Source: Platanthera guangdongensis (lineage: Eukaryota > Streptophyta > Magnoliopsida > Asparagales > Orchidaceae). Taken from it: 64,000 bases of DNA. Shown here in pieces: positions 44,470-56,123 of this stretch. The first letter of the stretch is position 1. Each line of letters opens with the position of its first letter. A program made the position numbers and the translations under genes. The notes beneath the pieces are model-generated. The model saw nothing but the letters and a program-made list of their open reading frames with translations. It was not told the origin of the DNA and did not search any database. The stretch covers positions 107,579,213 through 107,643,212 of the forward strand of contig CM077163.1 in the NCBI GenBank assembly GCA_039583875.1, given 5' to 3'.

Positions 44470-44815
44470 CATTCGTAGAACCGCGTTCGACATTCGTCGA
44501 ACCCCGCTCTACGTTCGTCAAACCCCGCTCGACGTTCGTCGAACTCCGCTCGACACTCGTCGAACCCCGATCGATGTTCGTCGAACCCCGCTCAATGTTC
44601 GTCGAACCCCGCTCGACGTTCGTCGAACCCCGCTCGACGTTCGTCAAACCCAGCTCGACGTTCGTCGAACCCCGCTCGACGTTCGTCGAACCCCGCTCGA
44701 CGTTCGTCAAACCCAGCTCGACGTTCGTCGAACCCCGCTCGACGTTCGTCGAACCCCGCTGGAGGTTCGTCGAACCCCGCTCAACTTTCGTCAAACCCCG
44801 CTCGACGTTCTTGCA
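44470..44815. repeat. 21-bp tandem array with GTTCGTCGAAC core
   Basis: About 16-17 units of a 21-bp repeat, consensus close to cgttcgtcgaaccccgctcga. Several units differ by single bases (caaacccag, ggaggttcg), partly in a higher-order three-unit pattern. The unit is a multiple of three and lacks stops on either strand, so long open frames cover it on both strands (RRTPLDV / VERGSTN repeats). No evidence that these are translated. Confidence 0.92.
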
Positions 44816-44827
44816 TTACTGCTCCTT

Positions 44828-45031
44828 TTTGAGGTGTTACATCTACTACGACCTGAGCAACTGATTTCCACTATAGAAGGCCCGGTGGCTTCAGATCGAT
44901 CACTCAGCATGGAGCCGGTCAGGATCGATGATACAGTGGTGCGGGTCTTGCGGTACAATAAGGTTCTACTGGTCATGGTCCTGTGGAGGAATCCTGGGCA
45001 GGAGGAGAACAACTGCGAGCCACGGTGTTCA
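44828..45031 (+). pseudogene. Element I: integrase C-terminal fragment (Tekay/Del chromodomain)
   Basis: LLRPEQLISTIEGPVASDRS, then VRIDDTVVRVLRYNKVLLVM, then VLWRNPGQEE. It is homologous to the end of integrase in element C (GAVASDRSVRLEPLRI...LVKVLWSNHGKEEYTWE), which corresponds to the C-terminal chromodomain-like part of Tekay elements. Plus strand. Cut on the right by H (45032). Its left neighbour is the 21-bp array; the rest of integrase is not present, so a deletion or rearrangement joined them. The short gaggtgttaca at 44832-44842 looks like an LTR end but also fits the integrase reading. Confidence 0.7.
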
Positions 45032-46913
45032 TGCGCGAAAACGGCACCGCCTAGTTAACGTGTTGTTCGATCTCAAAAGCTAGGTGAAGAAGAGGATTGC
45101 GGGGTTGAGGAAAGGGAGGAAGCTTATGAGTACTCAAGAGTGGGGCAAGCGCTTGTTCAAGGGTTGCGGGGATAGAGGAGAGGTTTATTGAGAGCAGCGG
45201 AGAAGGCTGATGATCAGCAGAGGAGGTTGATCAGGAGCTGTCGAGCAGACGGTTACTTTGACGGTTGTGCTTGCAGGTTGACACCGAGAGAGTTGAGCTG
45301 TGCTGAGAAGAAGAAAGGGGCCACTAGCAGCAGCAAGAACAGACTTCGCCTGCCACGGATTGAATGACACTCTTGCGACGGGCTTTCCTTTGATTAATAT
45401 TGAGTTATTACATCTTGTATTACACCTTTACAAGAAAGCAAATAAAGGGTACACTGGGGAAGCTGGCGGCTAAGGAAGAAGTGCCAGAAGAGAGGCCGTG
45501 CGGACTGAAGAGCAAGGTCGGCAGGCCGCGCGACTAAGGGTAGAGAGGAGGCCGCGTGGACTGGGAACTGAGGTAGTCAGGCAGCGCGGTTCCAAGAGGA
45601 GGCGGCGCGGACTGAGAGAAGGAGTCTGCATGAGTTAATAGCTTGAGCTTGCTATGGGCTGTCCTCGAGCGTGAGAGTGATGAGACAGTCCAGACAGTCC
45701 TGAGTTTCCCCGAATGAGAAACATGGGGGTCTATTTATAGGCCCGAGGAGGTAACGGCTTTCGGTGAGGTTACCCCCAGTGAGGCGGTAACTTGTGTGAG
45801 TAGAGGATGGAGTCTTCCGAGTACGCGGAGTCCGCATGAGGCCGCGCGGAATTGAACTCGCTTCTAGAGGTTGTTTTGCTGCCTGGCGGACTGGGAAGAG
45901 TCTGCGCCTACTGATCGAGCCCCCGCTAAGACAGCGGGGTGAGGAGGTTATCCGCTTGCTGCTGCGGAGATGGGTGTTGGAGGCTGAGTGGCAAACTACG
46001 CAATGAGTTCGCCCCTGCTGTGGTGTGCGAGCACGCACTAAGGGTGTGAGCTTAGGGATATCCTCAGTGTCTACACTAGGCCATGCGGTCTGGGAGTGCC
46101 TGCTGCTGTGGATAAGCGGTTGGAGGCTAAGTGGAGGACTGCGAGAAGAATCCGCGCAGTCTGTCGTCGATCAACTGAGTGCGCCTCTGCTACGAACGGA
46201 GTGGCTGGCTGCTGAAGCTGGAGCTGAGGTTCATCAACGTAGGCATACTGGAAGGTTTGACTGCATGTCTAGTCCGCCTAGCTCATGATGAACTGGACAT
46301 GGTTGCTGATCTTTATGGGTAGCCGGAGAGCTGGAGCGTCCGCACTCCTCAGGCGGACTGAAGAAGCAGGTTGCACATGCTTTTGGAGTCTGCCACTTTG
46401 TTGAATGGTACTTGTCACATCTGCTGGGTGACAAGGGATTCGAGACCTATCGGACTGATGAGGCAGGCCGCGCGTGTTGGCGAGGTGGAAACTAGGGTAG
46501 CTGGATGGCGTCCTGGGGTCAGGTCACCAATCTGGCTATGCGACGAGCTAGAGTTTTTTCGACGCTGGTGAAGGTCTGCGGCCTAGAGGCAGGCCGCTTG
46601 TTGTTGTGGCGGTCTGGGCGGATAGATATTCGAGTCCGGCAAAGGGGCACCTATTGAGAGTTACAGTTTTGCTGACAAGGGACGCGACCTGCCGGGGAGG
46701 AATGCAGAAGCAGTCAGCGGCCCCTGCCAACCAAAGGAACAACGTGCGGCCTTGGCAGTTAGTCCGCTAAGACCGCCCATGCCGTGCGGCCTGAGCGGAC
46801 AGAAAAACCTGTCCGCCCACCCTAAGACATCGCGACCTCTAGGAGGAACCTGGAGTAGGCCGCGACTAGCAATCTGGCTTCCTTTGGAAAGATCACCGAT
46901 TTCGGTGTTAACA
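45032..46913 (-). repeat. H 3' LTR
   Basis: 1882 bp, TGCGCG...TGTTAACA. GC-rich with many repeats of ggccgcgcgg-type sequence between 45490 and 46620. Aligned with 49668-51301. The inner edge is followed by taatccccgtact, possibly the PPT complement. Several open frames on both strands here are repeat artefacts. Confidence 0.72.
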
Positions 46914-47204
46914 TAATCCCCGTACTTTTTTAAGTTCCGAAGGGAACTTCGAAAAAGTTGGAGACCAACGAAAATCGTAATCCACCCCAATGGAAAGGTA
47001 GGGGGCAAGGAGAGATAGAACCTGATGTCTCTCCTTAGGAGGAGTTTGCCAATGCCTATCTTTTTCCAGTAAGAGAAAAGTTAGTTTAGGCATGTATGGA
47101 AGGTACGCCTTGTGTGTACATGGGTTTGCCTTTGCAAAAAGAAGAAGATGTGTCTTCTACTGAGTTCTGCCAAATGAAGGTGAGAGAAAAACATAGAAGC
47201 ATAA

Positions 47205-47530
47205 TAACTTGCAAGTACCTGATGAAGGCTTGCAAGCACCTGTTATCTTCTGCAAAAAGAAGAGTAAGCGACATTCGTGAAGAGAAAAAATAGGTTGCAA
47301 GTACCTGAAGGGGGACTTGCAAGCGTTTGCTGGTTTCTATAAAGAAACTTGCAAGCATCTGCTGATCTCTACAAGAAGAGAGTTAGAAGCAGCTATTGTG
47401 AAAAGGCTAATTTGCAAGTACCTGGGTAAGCCTTGCAGGTGCCTGCTAACCACTGCAAAGAGAAGAGTGAGCAGCATTCACAATATAATGAGTTAAGCTG
47501 CAAGTACCTGAGCGGAACTTGTGAACGTTT
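47205..47530. repeat. Degenerate tandem repeat in H internal region
   Basis: ttgcaagtacctg (last copy ctgcaagtacctg) recurs near 47209, 47295, 47411 and 47498, with intervening cttgcaagc.cctgct and ctgcaaaaagaagagt blocks. Unit length alternates between about 86 and 116 bp. The rest of 46914-48860 is A+T-rich sequence in which I see no gene. Confidence 0.7.
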
Positions 47531-48869
47531 ATTGTTAATGAGATAAGATGGATATGGCCAAATAGTAGAGGAAATGTCTGATGAACTCTATCGATAATTT
47601 ATTGAAGATCAAACTAGAGTAGTGATCTTCTGGCTATATTAGAGATGATATATTTAACGTGAAGTCCAGATCAATAAGTCTAATGTTGACTGTTGATATA
47701 ATAGGATATATATGATCACATTGGCAGAGAAAAAGCTTAATGTATTCTGCCAATCTGAATAAAGATTAGACTGTAATGGTAATTGTAGTAAGATATGATA
47801 TCTTAAATATGAAGTGCAGATCAATAAGAAGAGATTATCTTAATTAGACTCCGCTTGCATGGCTTGTTAATCAAGGAGAGCCAGATTCTTTGATCAATGA
47901 TTGATGTCGTTACCATTTAATAAGAGTAATGAAGAGCTTTGTAGATCATCATCTAATAGAGCTCTGAGAAAGCAATGCATATAAGATGAGCATAAGCAGA
48001 AACGATTACTGCAAATCTTTTTGGTAGGTCGGATTTAACATGTTCACCTGTTAAAGAGGAAGTTGACAAAAAAGAGGTCTACACTCGGAGATGACCAAGA
48101 AAGGTCATCACCAGTATAGTCCTACTTAGAGCGGACTAGCTATACTCCCTTGACAGAGCACAAAAGGGAGACATGCACTAAATCCTAAGAAGGAAATGGC
48201 AGATGCACTGCTCTCTTGCCTCGGGTACAATCATCACTGATCAATGAGACTATTTGCGCCAAGTGGCCTATAGCATTACTTGTGTGTGGAAAGATCAATG
48301 GAGTTGTGGATCCCGCGAAGGCACAAATTGAGAGTACCATAGAGTGTTCGACCATCACAGTTGTAAGATGATCGAAGAGACAAGGCTACGCTTGATCGTC
48401 ATTGCTTGTCAAGCAAAGATCACCGTAACTGTAATGTATCCTTAACGAAGCACAGCAGTGCTAACACATGGGCCTTCCTGGCACACACTTTGAGTTAGAT
48501 ACTGGCTAGGATCCGAAGTCCTGTATTCCTCCACATGAGAGTTGGATAGCCCCCACTACACATATGCGAAAACTCCCCTCGATATGTGGTCATTGTGGCG
48601 TTACGCCGGAATCCAATCTCAAGGGGGTCTATAGCAATACTCGGTGATATCTCATCGGTCCAGTGATCTCTTTGGCAAAGAGAAAATGGAGGAAGAGGCA
48701 TTTCAAAAAGAGAATTGTGTCAGTATGGGATCCTTGAAGTAACTTTATTGAAAAACATGAAGTGGCACTTATAAGTGCATTGTAAAGAAAATGTTTGAAA
48801 CATGAAAAGTAGAGTAAGAGCAACCAATAATAAATGCAAGGGACTTTGGAGACTCATGGATGTGATGGG

Positions 48870-49609
48870 TCACCCTTCTGGAGCAGATGTTGAAATTTAC
48901 CCTCCTTCAACATTTCTTGCACTAATTATCGAAAAGCTCTGCAATCCTCTGTTGCATGACCCCATTCTTTGTGATAATTATAGTATTGGTCAGGGTTTTT
49001 GACATTTCGATCAGCAGGATGAAAAGATCTCATATTGTTTGGTTCGCTCTTCATGATGTGAGTTGCCTCACCCAATGTACTATCAACTTCGGATTCTTTA
49101 CTTGGGAAGAGACGTTGACGTCGTCGGAAATATCTTCCTTTATTTGCTTGTGATTGAAGACACTTTTGGGGAGACTTTGGAGGCTGTCTGGTAGGGAGCA
49201 AAACTTCTGGGCCTCTCTTCCTCTCAGTGGGAAGTTCAGGTAACCTCATTGGGTGATTGGTGGTGCACGCGATCATTTGAGTGCTGACTTTGTAGACACT
49301 CTCCCTCTGTTTAATAACTGAAAACTGCAAAGGGACTGCGACATGCCTGGATGGATAACTTGTCAGATAAGCATAAGGACCAACTAGTAGAAAAGCTGGC
49401 AGATCAAAATGTGAATTCCCCACTGTTGGATTGACTATAGCAACTGGTGCTTCTACAAGTTGAGAGAGTAGTCGCTGAATTATAGCGGCTAAGGTGTCAT
49501 TTTTTGCTGCTATCAGCAGGGAAGTTTCCCGACGTGTCAGTAAGAGGGATTCCTATAGACCGTCTTTGCTGGTAAGAGGAATGTTTTGAGAGGGTTGGCG
49601 GTCTGACAT
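48870..49609 (-). pseudogene. gag: H gag fragment (Tat-type)
   Basis: A frame can be followed from ATG at 49609 (MSDRQPSQNIPLTSKDG), one stop near 49553, then SLLIAAKNDTLAAIIQRLLS. It continues through a basic/Pro-rich region to CCHC-like YYNYHKEWGHATEDCRAFR at 48926. The first Cys of the knuckle is Tyr. A tail reading LVQEMLKEGKFQHLLQKG follows after one stop. The knuckle and tail resemble Tat/Athila Gag (YHxxxGHxTEDCxxLK...). The large capsid core usual upstream is missing, so the gene is internally deleted. Confidence 0.65.
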
Positions 49610-49667
49610 GAGTAACCATTAATTTTCACCGTCTTTTCGGATCTGAAGGCCGCGTGTTAACTGTTGA

Positions 49668-51301
49668 TGCGGGAAAATGGCACCTCTTAGTTAACAGGTT
49701 GTTCGATCTCACAAGATAGGTGAAGAAGAGGATTGCGGGGTTGAGGAGAGGGAGGAAGCTTCTGAGTGCTCGAGAGTAGAGCAAGCACTTGTTCAAGGGT
49801 TGCAGGTATAAAGGATTGGTTTGCTGATAGCAGCGGAGAAGGCTGATGATCAGCGAAGGAGGTTGATTAGGAGCTATTGAGCAGATGGTTAGTTTGACGG
49901 TTGTGCTTGCAGGTTGACCCCAAGATATTTGAGCTGAGTTGAGAAGAAGAAAGGGGCCGCTAGCAGTAGCAACAACAGACTTCACCCGTCGCGGCTTGAA
50001 TGTCACTCTTACGACGGGCTTTCCTTTGATTAATATTGAGTTATTACAGCTTGTATTACACCTTTACAAGAAAGAAAATAAAGGGTACACTGGGTAAGCT
50101 GGCGGCTAAGGAAGAAGGGCCAGAAGAGAGGCTGCACGGATTGAAGAACAAGGTTGGCAGGCCGTGCGAATAAGGGTAGAGAGGAGACCGCGCGAACTGG
50201 GAACTAAGGCCGTCAGGCCACGCGGTTCCAAGAGGAGGGGTCGTGGATTGAAAGAAAGAGTTCGCAGGATTTGATAGCTTGAGCATGCCTTGGGCTGTCC
50301 TCGAGCGCGAGAGTGATGAGACTGTCCAGACTGTCCCGAGTGTCCCCGAATGAGAGGCATGGGGGTCTATTTATAGGCCCGAGGAGGTAAAGGCTTTCAG
50401 TGATGTTACCCCCGGTGAGGCGATAACTTGTGCGAGTAGAGGATGGAGTTCGCCGAGTCCGCGGAGTCCGCATGAGGCCACGCGGACATGAACTGGCTTC
50501 TGGAGGTTGTTTTGCTGCCTGGCGGACTAGGAAGAGTGTTTGCCTGCTGATCGAGCCCGCTCCAAGACTGCGGGCTGAGGAGGTTATCCGCCTGCTGCTG
50601 CGGAGGCGGGTGCTGGAGGCTGAGTGGCAGACTGCGCAATAAGTCTGCCCCTGCTGAGGTGAGCGAGCACGCGCTAAGGGTGCGAGCTTAGGGATATCCA
50701 CTGAGTCCGAAGAATCCGCACTAAGCCGCACGGTCTGGGACTCCCTGCTACTGGGGAGAAGCGGGTGGAGGCCAAGTGGCGGACTGCTAGAAGAATTCGC
50801 GGAGACCGTCGTGGATCAACTGAGTCCGCCTCTGCTGCGAATGAAGTGGCTGGCTGCTGAAGCTGGAGCTGATGTTCATCAGCGTAAGAAGACTGGAAGG
50901 TTTGACTACACCTCAAGTCCGCCCATCTTGCGATGAATTGGACATGCCCGCTGATCTTTGCGGGTAGCCGGAGAGCTGGAGCGTCCTCACTCCTCAGCCG
51001 TACTGAAGATGCAGGTTGCCCATGCTGCTGGAGTCCGCCAATTTGTTGAATGGTACTTTCCGCATCTGCTGGGTGACAAGGGATTCGTGACCTGCTGGAC
51101 TGACGAGGCAGGCCGCCCGTGTTAGCTAGGGGGAAACTGGGGTAGTTGGCTAGCGGCTTGGGGTCAGGTCGCCATTCTGGCTATCCGTCGAGCAGGAGGT
51201 TTGTCGATGCTGGTAAAGGTCTGCGGCCTAGATGCAGGCCGCTTGTCATTGTGGCGGTCTGGGCGGATAGATATCCGAGTCCGGAAATGGGGCACCTGTT
51301 G
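49668..51301 (-). repeat. H 5' LTR (truncated by C)
   Basis: Starts TGCGGGAAAATGG, homologous to 45032 onward, and ends abruptly at 51301 (ggcacctgttg), where the sister LTR continues with agagttaca. The break coincides exactly with the start of element C. Confidence 0.78.
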
Positions 51302-54300
51302 TGTAAGACCCCTCCTCACCGGATCACAAAACAGGGCACGAAGGGGGAGTCTTATGCCCGGAACAGCCGCCTTGCGGTAGCATTAGCACACGGGCTAACC
51401 TGTACCACAAGATGCCTATTTCGCCGGCTACAACAATATCAATATATCATGCCAACCCAACCAAATAAATAAGCAAGAGAAGTCAAAATCCACACTAAGT
51501 ATATAATGTCCAAAAACATGAAATAATGAGAAGCTAAACATGCTTCTACATAATATCAGAGTACAGCTAATCATTGCCCAAATGGGCTACATCAGAGTAA
51601 TCAAAATACTAACATCAGTAACCGACGGTATCGACGACACCGTCACATCAGGCCCTGTCGTCCTGGCCTGGTTGTCCTGCTGCGTAGTCTGTGGCTGCTC
51701 TACCTGCGGCGTGACCTCCTAAAAAGGAAGGCGTAGCAACCGTTAGTCGAAACGACTAAGTGGTTTCACATCCGCTCCCCCGGCGACTCCTCGGCACCGG
51801 GCGGAGAAAAGGAACAAGAGTATAGTATATAACAAGTATGCAAGTAAAGGAGTATAAGCAGGTGGCAAGGTACATGAATATAATGTATAATCTAGCAGTT
51901 CTACAAGCTAACATCATATAACAACAGGTGTAAGGAAATCTACAGCAGGAAAGTAACTTAACTTATAAGGATTCCCATACAAACTTATAAGTTAAGGATC
52001 AGGTTACATAAAGTAACTCATCGTATAGGAGTGCCCATACAAACTTATACGATGAGGATCTTGTTGTGCAATGTTATGAAATGCTATGAATGCTATGCAA
52101 TGACTCACCCATGCACACCCATGCAATTGCTATGTCGACATAGACTATAGTTCCCACTTTTCGAGCAGGTAGCTAACCTCTCAGGCATCATCCGCCGTGG
52201 CCAGGCGGTGACAGTAGAACAGGCACTTCTACTACTAGACGGGTATCACACTACTTCACCTAGGCCTCCGTACGCCTCAACGATACGAACACAACAGCGG
52301 ATCCCATGCGTACGATGGCCCAGCGGGGTCTTGGGTAGATGTGCACCAAGAACACAGCCCGAACTGGCCTTGCGTGACCCGGAAGGGGCCTCGGAAGAAA
52401 GCACGAGGACACAGCCCAACCGTTCACATGGCCGGAGGGGACTCGGGACGTGAACACCGAGGACACAGCCCAAACCGACCAAGTCTAACAGCCTACTCCC
52501 GTCGGTGTGACGACTGGCGAGCCCGTAGACCTACCACACTATCCTTAACCCAGGATTACGACACCGCGTGTCGACTCACACCACATGCAAATACCACATC
52601 AACATAACATGGAAGGGGCCTCGGAAGTAAGCACGAGAACACAGCCCAACCATCCATCCATACCTTATCACAACACAACCAAAACAAGTGACGGTCAACA
52701 CCACACTTACATCCCTTCGCAATACTACCCGTAGGGAGACGACACTCTAGGTATTGGACTACGAGACTCATTTCATTAACCAATCATACTCATGGCCATA
52801 ATCTATACATCTATATGACTTTCCAAATGATTACAATGTAATATAAACATGGTGGGCATATAAAGATCTAACACACTTTCCATTTGATAATGTCATAATA
52901 TAAACATGAAGTGCCCAATTATCAATCTTTCAATTTCTACCAATTCAATTCGTTTAAATAAGATTGTTTCACAATTTGATAATATGAAATCTGATTAATA
53001 AGCTACTTCAATCATTCAACAAATGAATACTCATAAGAGTTCAGCCAAGCCAAGTATCTTGCATTATTAATTCCACCGAATCAAAATCCATTTTCCATTA
53101 AGCACAGATTTTAGGTGCAGGTTGAATGTGGACAGCAACTTCGACCGGAGATTCCCGAAGCTACAGGAATCCAGTGAAGTCGTGTAACCCCACGATGGAA
53201 AGGTCTTTCCGTGGTCCACAACTCTCGTATTCAGGCCTCAACCCAGATTTGATATTATCCTATTTCAAATCAGACTTGACGTCCGCTGCGTACAGAACAC
53301 AGTTTCTGCATACAGGATTTATTGAATACCATTTTCGTTTTGACTTTTCGTGGCTACCGACTTTGCCAGAAGTCGTGCAACCATTCGTTGGAAAGGTATT
53401 TTCAAGGGCTTCAACTTTCGTGTTTAGCTGAAAGCCCAGATCTGGCCATATCATACTTAAAAATGGCCACGAAGTTCGCTGCGCGCAGAATATAGATTAT
53501 GCGCGCATCTTAAGGCGGCATGAACGGCATCGGTTCATCTTCCTCCTCAATGCGATCATCCCAAATTATTCCAAAATTTCCTCCACCCTTATTCAACCTC
53601 ATGAGGCCAATACTCTTCACGAAACCATCCTCTTTCATCACATAGAAGAAGAGAGTGGTTGAAGAGATCTAAAATCTAGAACACAAGTCCTAGCATGGCC
53701 AAACCTAGAAGACTTCTTCTATCCATCAAGACTCTTTTGAGCCGATGTCTCTCCTAGGAAAATAACTATAGATCTAGCACCAAGGGAGAGGGTAGGAAAC
53801 TCACATCAGTTCCAGCGGTACCACCATTTCCGGCCATGGATCTCGTAGTTCTCCTTGGCGGCATCTTCTCTTTCACGGCGATGGCGGATCTCCTCCGGTA
53901 GAACTTGCTCCAGCAGTTTTTCCTCTCACCAGGAGTTCTCACAGGAATTAGGGGATGAAATGAGCAAGAAAATGGCTAGGGTTTTATCTCTCCCTTATAT
54001 ATAAAATGTGACACGGGTAGGGACACGGCCGTGTCCTTACCCGTGTCCTGCCTGGCAAAGAGGCAATGACAGTTTCTATGTCGGCTCAATATTTGACACG
54101 GCCGTGTTCCTGGCCGTGTCATTGGCCGTGTCCTTCTCGGGTTGCATCTCGACGATCCATCAAAATCGTCGACTGGAGCACACGGGTAGGGACACGCCCG
54201 TGTCTCTACCCGTGTCATGTTCATTCATCGAAGTCGACGCGCAGTTCGTCGATCTCGACACCTTTCGTCGAGTGGAACTCGACACACACGGGTAGGGACA

Positions 54301-54720
54301 CGCCCGTGTCACTACCCGTGTCACCTGATGTCGACACAGCTAGTCAGTCTCGACACGGCCTGTCGAGTGTAACTCGGCACACACGGGTAGTGACACGCCC
54401 GTGTCGCTACCCGTGTCACATGATGTCGACACGGCTCGCCGATTTCGACATGCCTCGTCGAGCTCTACTCGATGCACACGGGTAGGGACACTCCCGTGTC
54501 GCTACCCGTGTCACTACCCGTGTCACTACCCGTGTCTCTACCGTGTCACTACCCGTGTCTCTACCCGTGTCACTACCCGTGTCACTACCAGTGTCACTCT
54601 GCACTGATTTCTCCACTTCTCCACAAGTGCAGTCCAATTCTCTGCACTTCTCAGGACTCGAGTCAACTCTCCTAACTCAAAAACACACACGAGGGACCTC
54701 GAGCAATTCGGGATGTTACA
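51302..54720 (-). repeat. C 3' LTR
   Basis: 3419 bp, TGTAAGACCCC...GATGTTACA. Terminal short hairpin (taagac/gtctta), two cttataagttaag / ttatacgatgag inverted blocks near 51958-52045, and a GC-rich palindrome region 54008-54600. 52800-53990 is plain A+T-rich sequence. No coding sequence. Confidence 0.92.
54008..54600. repeat. ACACGGGTAGGGACACGCCCGTGT palindrome region in C 3' LTR
   Basis: Repeated cacgggtagggacacgcccg followed by tgtc-tacccgtgtcac, with tcgtcgag and gtcgacac motifs between copies. Six or more blocks, ending in a run of seven cactacccgtgt-type units (54505-54595). In presumed U3 in element orientation. Confidence 0.85.
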
Positions 54721-54851
54721 AATCCTATAAACAAAATAAAAGATTTCGTCCCCGAAATCAGGCTTAGGCTGAGGGGAGAAATGCATAACAGGAAATTTAA
54801 CATATGCTTTTAAAAAAAATTACCTTGAGCAATCAACTCCGGGTAGCGTTG

Positions 54852-56084
54852 CTACATCAAATACATTGGCTCCCACGTGTACTCCTCTTTCCCATGATTC
54901 GACCATAGCACCTTCACCAAGGGTACACTTTTGCGGCGCAAAGTTCTTGTCTCGCTGTCAACAATCCGCAATGGCTCTAGTCGCACAGACCTATCTGATG
55001 CCACTGCACCATCAGTAGTGGGAATATACTGGTCGGGCCACAACAGTGCTTTTCGAAGCGGCGACACATGGAACGCGTCGTGGAGATTTTCCAGTTCTGG
55101 TGGTAACTCCAACCGATAGGCCAACGAGCCGATCCTTTCTAGTATAGTATAAGGCCCAACATACCTTGGGCTGAGCTTTTTCACTCCACGCACCCGCGAC
55201 ACTCCATGCATCGGCCGAATCTTGAGGAACACTTTTTCTCCCACTTGGAACTCCACCATCTGGTGCTTTTTATTGTAATATTTCGCCTGTCGACTTTGAG
55301 CCTCCAACATGCGATCCCGTATCAATCTGACCGCCGCATCAGTATCATCTATGTATTCGTTTCCCAATGCCTTCGGATCTTCATCTTGCACCCAAGACAA
55401 GGGAGTCCTGCACCTTCTTCCGTAAAGGGCTTCATGGGGCGCCATGCCGATGCTCGCCTGATGGCTATTATTGTAGGAGAATTCCACCAGGGGCAAGAGT
55501 CTTTCCCACGGCTCTCCTCTGTCCAGCACACATAACCTCAATAAATCCTCCAGTGTTCTGATGGTCCGCTCTGACTGCCCGTCCGTCTGAGGATGAAATG
55601 CGGTACTAAAGGTTAGGCGCGAGCCCAAATACGCCTGTACCGCCTTCCACTCATTGGATGTAATCTGACCATCCCGATCCGAAACAATTGTCTTGGGCAC
55701 ACCATGATACCGTACAAATTGCTCCACAAAAAGGCGTACCAAAACGTCCACGTGTGCTTCCTTCTTCATTGGAATGAATCGGGCCACCTTTGTCAGTCGA
55801 TCCACAATAACCCACACCGAATCATTCCCGGAGCGTGAGCGAGGTAGCCCATGGACAAAGTCCATGGAGATATCCTCGAACTTCCATTCGGGGATGGTCA
55901 ATGACTGCAACAAACCACTAGGACTCCTGCATTCAGCCTTCACTCTTTGGCAAGCTTCGCTATGTGTAACATAATAGCGAACATCCTTCTTCATTCTCGG
56001 CCAACACATGGTCTTCTGCAATCTGGCGTACATCTTAGCAATACCCGGGTGCACTGAATATTGAGAGGAATGTGCCTCTCTCAA
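54852..56084 (-). pseudogene. C integrase with chromodomain-like end
   Basis: 410 residues open. N-terminal zinc region SQYSVHPGIAKMYARLQKTM, with one expected Cys lost (THSEAC). Asp in DISMDFVHGLPRSRSG, second Asp in TIVSDRDGQITS, Glu after HPQTDGQSERTIRTLED, so the catalytic triad is complete. C-terminal VFLKIRPMHGVSRVRGVKKL, LENLHDAFHVSPLRKALLWP, then PLVKVLWSNHGKEEYTWEP, the Tekay-type chromodomain remnant thought to guide insertion into heterochromatin. A stop at 56124-56126 separates it from RNase H. Confidence 0.9.
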
Positions 56085-56123
56085 GATATCCTCCCGAATT
56101 TTGCCGCCCTTGGGAATATAGAG

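Larger units (their letters stand above)
45032..51301 (-). mobile_element. Element H: gag-only LTR element (Tat-like), outer end lost to C
   Basis: Long direct repeats 45032-46913 and 49668-51301 flank 2.75 kb whose only recognisable gene is a Tat-type gag. No pol motif is visible, so H is non-autonomous (TR-GAG/LARD-like). The right LTR is cut at 51301 by C; its last ~260 bp would lie beyond D, outside the window. LTR pair divergence looks near 10% in the first 60 bases. Orientation follows gag. Confidence 0.75.

Noticed and set aside
44405..45058. 217-residue open frame with RRTPLDV repeats
   Set aside because: A 21-bp repeat (a multiple of three) is open on both strands; only the last about 60 residues are a real integrase fragment.
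45652..46434. Several GC-rich open frames in the H LTR
   Set aside because: Equivalent frames appear in the sister LTR only by homology; no recognisable domain, and they lie in a repeat-rich LTR.
51297..51301. tgttg as TSD of C, and gttca (45027-45031) as TSD of H
   Set aside because: The second copies are outside the window or destroyed, so these cannot be confirmed and are not listed as features.
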